From Bradyrhizobium murdochi (GTDB lineage: Bacteria > Pseudomonadota > Alphaproteobacteria > Rhizobiales > Xanthobacteraceae), in NCBI RefSeq assembly GCF_000472965.1, contig NZ_AXAU01000001.1, positions 603,939 through 667,938 of the forward strand: a stretch of DNA of 64,000 nucleotides, given 5' to 3'. Positions 60,073-64,000 of this stretch are shown here, piece by piece. A model generated the notes under the pieces. It was not told the origin of the DNA, searched no databases, and saw nothing but the letters and a program-made list of their open reading frames with translations. Made by a program: the position numbers and the translations under genes. The stretch's first letter is position 1; the number at the start of each line of letters is the position of its first letter.

Positions 60073-61664
60073 ATCAGATCACGCCTCCGCCCAAGGTCGA
60101 GATCATTCCCTCGAACGCGCCATTCTCCGAAGCGCAGCGCTCCTGGCTGAACGGGTTCTTTGCCGGGCTCCTGTCCGATGCGACGCCGTTGTCGGCCGAA
60201 CAAGGCGCTGAAGTCATGCAGGGCGCGGCCGGCGATGGCGATGACGGCGAAGCGCCGTGGCACGACCAGACCATGCCGATCGCCGATCGCATGAAGCTTG
60301 CAGAGGGCCGGCCGTTGCGGCGGCGGATGATGGCGGCAATGGCGCAGCAGGATTGCGGCCAGTGCGGCTATGACTGCCATAACTATTCGGAAGCGATCGC
60401 AAACAAGAGCGAAGCGCGGCTCAACCTCTGCGTCCCCGGCGGCAAGGAAACTGCGCGGATGCTGAAGTCGCTTTATGAGGAGATCGACAAGGCACCGTCA
60501 TCGGCGCCTGCGGTAGCGGCGGTTGCGGTTGCGCCGACGGCTCCAGGCGAGCCCGGCCGCTCGCGGGACAATCCCGCAAACGCAAAATTCCTGTCGCGGC
60601 GACTGCTCAACGGCAAGGGTTCGGAGAAGGAGACCTGGCATATCGAGTTCGACCTCTCCGGATGTAGCCTCGACTATGTCGTGGGCGATTCGTTCGGCAT
60701 CTTTGCGCGCAACGACATCGGCCTGGTCGACCAGATCATCGCGCTACTTGGCGCATCACATACAACGGAGGTGAGGGGAAAGACGCTGCGCGAAGTATTG
60801 CGCGACGACGTCTCGCTGTCGCCTGCGCCGGATTCATTGTTCGAGTTGATCTCGTATCTGACCGGCGGCGCGCTACGCGAGAAAGCCCGCGCGCTGGCGC
60901 AGGGCGAAGATCCCGATGGCGACGCGGCAACGCTCGATGTCATGGCGGTATTGCAGAAATTCTCCCGCGTCCGCCCACATCCCGAGGCCTTTGTTGAAGC
61001 GCTGGAGCCATTGCAGCCGCGGCTCTATTCGATCTCGTCGTCGCACAATGCGACGCCCGGCAAGCTGTCGCTCACGGTCGACTGCGTGCGCTATGTGGTC
61101 AACAAGCGTCGTCGTTTGGGTTTGGCCTCGACGTTCCTTGCCGAGCGCATCAATCCCGGCGACGAGGTCAAGGTCTACGTACAGAAGGCCCATGGCTTCG
61201 CGCTGCCGCAAGACCCGAAGACCCCGATCATCATGGTCGGCCCCGGGACGGGTATCGCGCCGTTCCGCGCCTTCCTGCTCGATCGCCGCGCCACCGGCGC
61301 TTCCGGCAAGAACTGGCTGTTCTTCGGCCATCAGCGCAGCGATTGCGATTTCTTCTATGCCGACGAACTCAATGCGATGAAGACCTCGGGCCTCTTGACG
61401 CGATTGTCGCTGGCGTGGTCACGCGATGGCAACAAGAAGTTCTACGTGCAGGACCGCATGCGCGAGGTCGGGCGCGAGGTATGGACCTGGCTTGCCGAAG
61501 GCGCCCATGTCTACATCTGCGGCGATGCCAAGCGGATGGCCAAGGACGTCGAGCGCGCGCTGGTCGACATCGTCGCCCAATTCGGCGCCCGAACCACCGA
61601 CGAGGCCGTCAGCTTCGTCGGGGAACTCAAGAAAAAGGGCCGGTTCCAGCAGGACGTTTACTAA
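60069..61664 (+). CDS. NADPH flavoreductase with RnfB-type Fe-S domain
   Basis: 531 residues. Residues 19-50 resemble a CysJ N-terminus. CGQCGYDCHNYSEAIANKSE with a later CVPGG (C96, C99, C103, C121) is the Fe-S domain known from RnfB. From about 175 comes the CysJ/P450-reductase module: RLYSISSS (FAD), VGPGTGIAPFRAFLLD (NADPH), SRDGNKKFYVQDRM and terminal Tyr. The flavodoxin (FMN) domain of CysJ is absent, the Fe-S domain taking its place. Probable route: NADPH to FAD to 4Fe-4S to NirA. Confidence 0.82.
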   Translation: MNQITPPPKVEIIPSNAPFSEAQRSWLNGFFAGLLSDATPLSAEQGAEVMQGAAGDGDDGEAPWHDQTMPIADRMKLAEGRPLRRRMMAAMAQQDCGQCGYDCHNYSEAIANKSEARLNLCVPGGKETARMLKSLYEEIDKAPSSAPAVAAVAVAPTAPGEPGRSRDNPANAKFLSRRLLNGKGSEKETWHIEFDLSGCSLDYVVGDSFGIFARNDIGLVDQIIALLGASHTTEVRGKTLREVLRDDVSLSPAPDSLFELISYLTGGALREKARALAQGEDPDGDAATLDVMAVLQKFSRVRPHPEAFVEALEPLQPRLYSISSSHNATPGKLSLTVDCVRYVVNKRRRLGLASTFLAERINPGDEVKVYVQKAHGFALPQDPKTPIIMVGPGTGIAPFRAFLLDRRATGASGKNWLFFGHQRSDCDFFYADELNAMKTSGLLTRLSLAWSRDGNKKFYVQDRMREVGREVWTWLAEGAHVYICGDAKRMAKDVERALVDIVAQFGARTTDEAVSFVGELKKKGRFQQDVY

Positions 61665-61843
61665 TTCGGGTTCCAACTCCACACAAATCCGCCGAATAAA
61701 ATTCTCGCTCTGGTCGGAACGAAGGGAAATTTCCCCTCGAAATGGAGCGCACCGGAGCGCCCCCATCGCTATTTCGGCGGATATCTTGCATCGGTGCGCG
61801 ATCGATATTCCATATGCAGTCCATGCCGCGTTGGAGATCGATC

Positions 61844-61996
61844 ATGCGCGAACTTTCGGCGGAAGCCCGCCTGCACCTTTATGCACGCTCGGTGTCCCGC
61901 CGTTCCGGCACCGGCGTTCACACGGCTGCGCTTTACAGCGCATTCGCGCTCATTGCCGCCATCGTGTTCGGCACGCTGTCGGTCCATCCGTTCTAG
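61844..61996 (+). CDS. Small single-pass membrane protein
   Basis: 50 residues: MRELSAEARLHLYARSVSRR, SGTGVHTAALYSAFALIAAI, VFGTLSVHPF. One membrane helix lies near the C-terminus. GGAGATC precedes ATG 61844; in-frame ATGs at 61814 and 61823 are possible. I recognise the type from Bradyrhizobium. Function unknown. Confidence 0.6.
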   Translation: MRELSAEARLHLYARSVSRRSGTGVHTAALYSAFALIAAIVFGTLSVHPF

Positions 61997-62058
61997 GCGT
62001 TTTTCTGACGCGTTTTCTTCACGCGAACCGGATTCCACTTCGCTTGAAAACGCTATGG

Positions 62059-62826
62059 CTACGCCGTCTTGAACGGCGCGACCGTAATCCCCGCATCCTT
62101 CAACGCCTGACGAACGCCGCGCGCGATGTCGACGGCACCCGGCGTGTCGCCATGAATGCACACGGTGTCGGTGCGCATCTTGATCACCTTGCCGGTGACG
62201 GAGACGACCGCGCCGTCCTGCACCATCCGCACCACGCGATCGGCGATTTGTTTCGCATCGTGCAGCACGGCGCCGGGCTTCTTGCGCGACACCAGTGAGC
62301 CATTGTCTTCATAGGCGCGGTCGGCGAACACCTCGTGCACCATCGGCAAATTGGCGGCCTCGCCCGCCTGCACCAGCTTGGAATTGGCGAGCACCACGAA
62401 AATCAGATTGGGGTCAACCGCCTTGATGCCGCTGGCGATCGCTTTCGCCGTCGTGTCGTCCTCGCAGGCGACGTTGGAGAGCGCGCCATGCGCCTTGACG
62501 TGGGTAACCTTGTAACCGGCCGCGGTCGCAATCGCCTGCAGCGCACCGATCTGGTAGGCGATGAGGTTCTCGATCTCCGAAGACTTGAGGCCCGGGATCG
62601 GCCGCCGGCCGAAGCCGTGCAGGTCGCGATATCCAGGATGCGCGCCGACACTGACGCCGCGCGCTTTCGCCAGTTCGACCGTGCGGCGCATGATGTCGGG
62701 ATCGCCGGCATGAAAGCCGCAGGCGACGTTTACCGACGTCGCAAGCTCGATCATCGCGGCGTCATTGCCCATTTCCCACGCGCCAAATCCTTCGCCGAGA
62801 TCGCAATTGAGGTCGATGGTTGTCAT
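62059..62826 (-). CDS. pxpA: 5-oxoprolinase subunit A (LamB/YcsF)
   Basis: 255 residues. [20 protein letters not shown], then [20 protein letters not shown] and [15 protein letters not shown] are canonical for the family, with the H-x-D residues of the active site. With PxpB and PxpC it hydrolyses 5-oxoproline to glutamate using ATP. The gene lies 34 bases after pxpC in the minus-strand operon. Confidence 0.95.
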   Translation of the reverse strand: MTTIDLNCDLGEGFGAWEMGNDAAMIELATSVNVACGFHAGDPDIMRRTVELAKARGVSVGAHPGYRDLHGFGRRPIPGLKSSEIENLIAYQIGALQAIATAAGYKVTHVKAHGALSNVACEDDTTAKAIASGIKAVDPNLIFVVLANSKLVQAGEAANLPMVHEVFADRAYEDNGSLVSRKKPGAVLHDAKQIADRVVRMVQDGAVVSVTGKVIKMRTDTVCIHGDTPGAVDIARGVRQALKDAGITVAPFKTA

Positions 62827-62860
62827 GTTGTCCGTCCGCTTCTCGTGAGTGGATTGGTGC

Positions 62861-63916
62861 TCAGTCCGGGCCCGCTATGTCGGCCATCGATACCGCGTGC
62901 CAGGTTCCGGCATCGACCGCGCTGACGGCATGGCCCGCGACATTGGCATCGTGCAGCGCGTCGATGTTGAGATCAACGCTTTCGATTGCACGAAGCCGAT
63001 CGGGCAGGGTGCGCAACAGTTCCGCAAACTTGCGTGCTTCGGCCTGCGCTTCCGCCATGCTGACGGCGCGAAAGCGAAAGGCGTGCCCGGCGGGGATCTG
63101 TGCCAATCGCCCGAGGTCGGCCGAAATCACCGTCGCGATCTTGGGATAGCCGCCGCTGGTGCCGCGATCCGGCATCAGCACGATCGGCTGGCCGTTACCG
63201 GGCACCTGCAGGCTGCCGTTGACAGTGCCGTCGGAGACAATGTTGTGGCCGTGGAGGTGCTTGAGGGTGGGGCCTTCAAGCCGGTAGCCCATGCGGTCGC
63301 TGGTCGCCGATATCTTCCATTCGCTGTCGACAAACAGTTTTTTGGTCTCATCCGTGAATTCGTCGTCCTGTGGACCCCAGACTATGCGGATCGGCGCGTC
63401 GGTTGCCGCCGGCAATTCGATCCGCCGTTCCGCCGCACTGCTAGCGGCCTTCGCCGGCAGCTCGTCGCCGGCCTGCAGTGGGCGAGGATAGGGACTACCG
63501 AGGCCTGCGCGGGCATTGACGGCCAAGCTGCCGAACATCGGCTCGCCGGAAATGCCGCCTTCAATCGCGAGATAGCTGAACGCGCCGCCGCGGGCAAAGC
63601 CGAGCGTCAGCGTCTCGCCATCGGCGATGGTTGCGGATGTATCCGGCGCCACGGCGCGGCCGGCAATATCGGCATTGCGCGGGGCTCCCGTCAGCGCGAC
63701 GCGCACCGCAGCCCCGCGCGCGGTAAATTTCGCCCCGAACGGGCCGACTTCGACGACCGCCGTGAACGGCTCATTGCCAACCAGCGTGTTGGCGGCCGCC
63801 AGCGCCAGCCGATCCATTGCGCCACTTGGCACCAGGCCGTAGCGCTGGGCGCCGGGACGTCCGCCGTCCTGTACCGAACTCGCCGGGCCGATCGATGCAA
63901 TGACAAGCTTGCTCAT
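62861..63916 (-). CDS. pxpC: 5-oxoprolinase subunit C (biotin-dependent carboxylase-like)
   Basis: 351 residues. [20 protein letters not shown] and [20 protein letters not shown] start the family; [14 protein letters not shown] and [20 protein letters not shown] are further conserved parts. Cytoplasmic; forms the PxpBC complex that phosphorylates 5-oxoproline. ATG overlaps the stop of pxpB. Confidence 0.93.
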   Translation of the reverse strand: MSKLVIASIGPASSVQDGGRPGAQRYGLVPSGAMDRLALAAANTLVGNEPFTAVVEVGPFGAKFTARGAAVRVALTGAPRNADIAGRAVAPDTSATIADGETLTLGFARGGAFSYLAIEGGISGEPMFGSLAVNARAGLGSPYPRPLQAGDELPAKAASSAAERRIELPAATDAPIRIVWGPQDDEFTDETKKLFVDSEWKISATSDRMGYRLEGPTLKHLHGHNIVSDGTVNGSLQVPGNGQPIVLMPDRGTSGGYPKIATVISADLGRLAQIPAGHAFRFRAVSMAEAQAEARKFAELLRTLPDRLRAIESVDLNIDALHDANVAGHAVSAVDAGTWHAVSMADIAGPD

Positions 63917-64000
63917 GAGGTGATCTGCTCGGCAATGAATTCGCCGGCTTCGGCGGCGCGATCCTGTTCCGCAAACGTCTTGGCATCGACGGGCGTGAAA
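63913..64000 (-). CDS. pxpB: 5-oxoprolinase subunit B, C-terminal end
   Basis: Only the last 28 codons are in the window (FTPVDAKTFAEQDRAAEAGE then FIAEQITS). FTP-[IV]-x-x-x-[EK]-[FE] is the typical C-terminus of allophanate-hydrolase subunit 1/PxpB proteins. The stop overlaps pxpC by four bases. Confidence 0.8.
   Translation of the reverse strand, partial: FTPVDAKTFAEQDRAAEAGEFIAEQITS

Noticed and set aside
1..64000. CRISPR array
   Set aside because: No series of regularly spaced short repeats was seen; the repeats present are palindromic elements or gene duplications.

Overview
The window is a high-GC alphaproteobacterial chromosome segment, almost certainly from Bradyrhizobium or a very close relative. 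The evidence is the ndvB/ndvD/ndvC beta-(1,3)/(1,6)-glucan locus, a phosphatidylcholine synthase, a NasT/NasS nitrite assimilation cluster, a set of very small proteins I recognise as typical of this genus, and Bradyrhizobium-type palindromic repeats.

Layout. (1) Positions 1-15,500 are a decaying accessory region made mostly of 35-200 residue proteins. It holds several small paralogous families: truncated H-NS-like proteins, short coiled-coil proteins, RRKFL exported peptides and DUF6894. It also holds a cold-shock gene, a CopG-like gene and at least eight disabled genes or gene fragments. It ends at a tRNA-Lys(UUU) whose 3' end faces it, which suggests a genomic island whose other end lies outside the window. 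(2) 15,700-24,700 is core: the glucan genes, a SPOR-like envelope protein and glmU. (3) 24,690-30,970 is an insert-like block between glmU and glmS, bounded by imperfect 37-bp direct repeats. It carries a two-gene, Lamassu-like candidate anti-phage module (Cap4/DUF4297 nuclease plus a Rad50/SMC-like ATPase), a GST, a small exported protein and several REP-type repeats. (4) 31,050-47,300 is core: glmS, recG, sdhE, mfd, a degenerate GGDEF protein, a degenerate acyl-CoA-ligase-like protein, a peptide-binding protein, an IalB-like protein and hspQ. (5) 47,400-55,900 holds an AEC transporter, a UbiH-type hydroxylase, pcs-terC, a quinone oxidoreductase, an ArgD-like aminotransferase behind what looks like an arginine-rich leader peptide and attenuator, rimO and an orphan Imm21 gene. 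(6) 56,170-61,660 is a nitrite assimilation cluster: nasT, nasS, a sigma-54-type promoter with an ANTAR-type leader, nirA, and a reductase in which an RnfB-type Fe-S domain stands where the FMN domain normally is. (7) The right end holds 5-oxoprolinase genes pxpA, pxpC and the end of pxpB on the minus strand.

Working together: GlmU and GlmS act in the UDP-GlcNAc pathway. NdvB, NdvD and NdvC make periplasmic glucans. RecG and Mfd are two related DNA-repair helicases. NasS/NasT would sense nitrate or nitrite and relieve termination ahead of nirA. The observations most worth testing are the Lamassu-like pair and its repeat-bounded insertion, the arginine leader/attenuator, and the repeated cassette of H-NS-like proteins without a DNA-binding domain.
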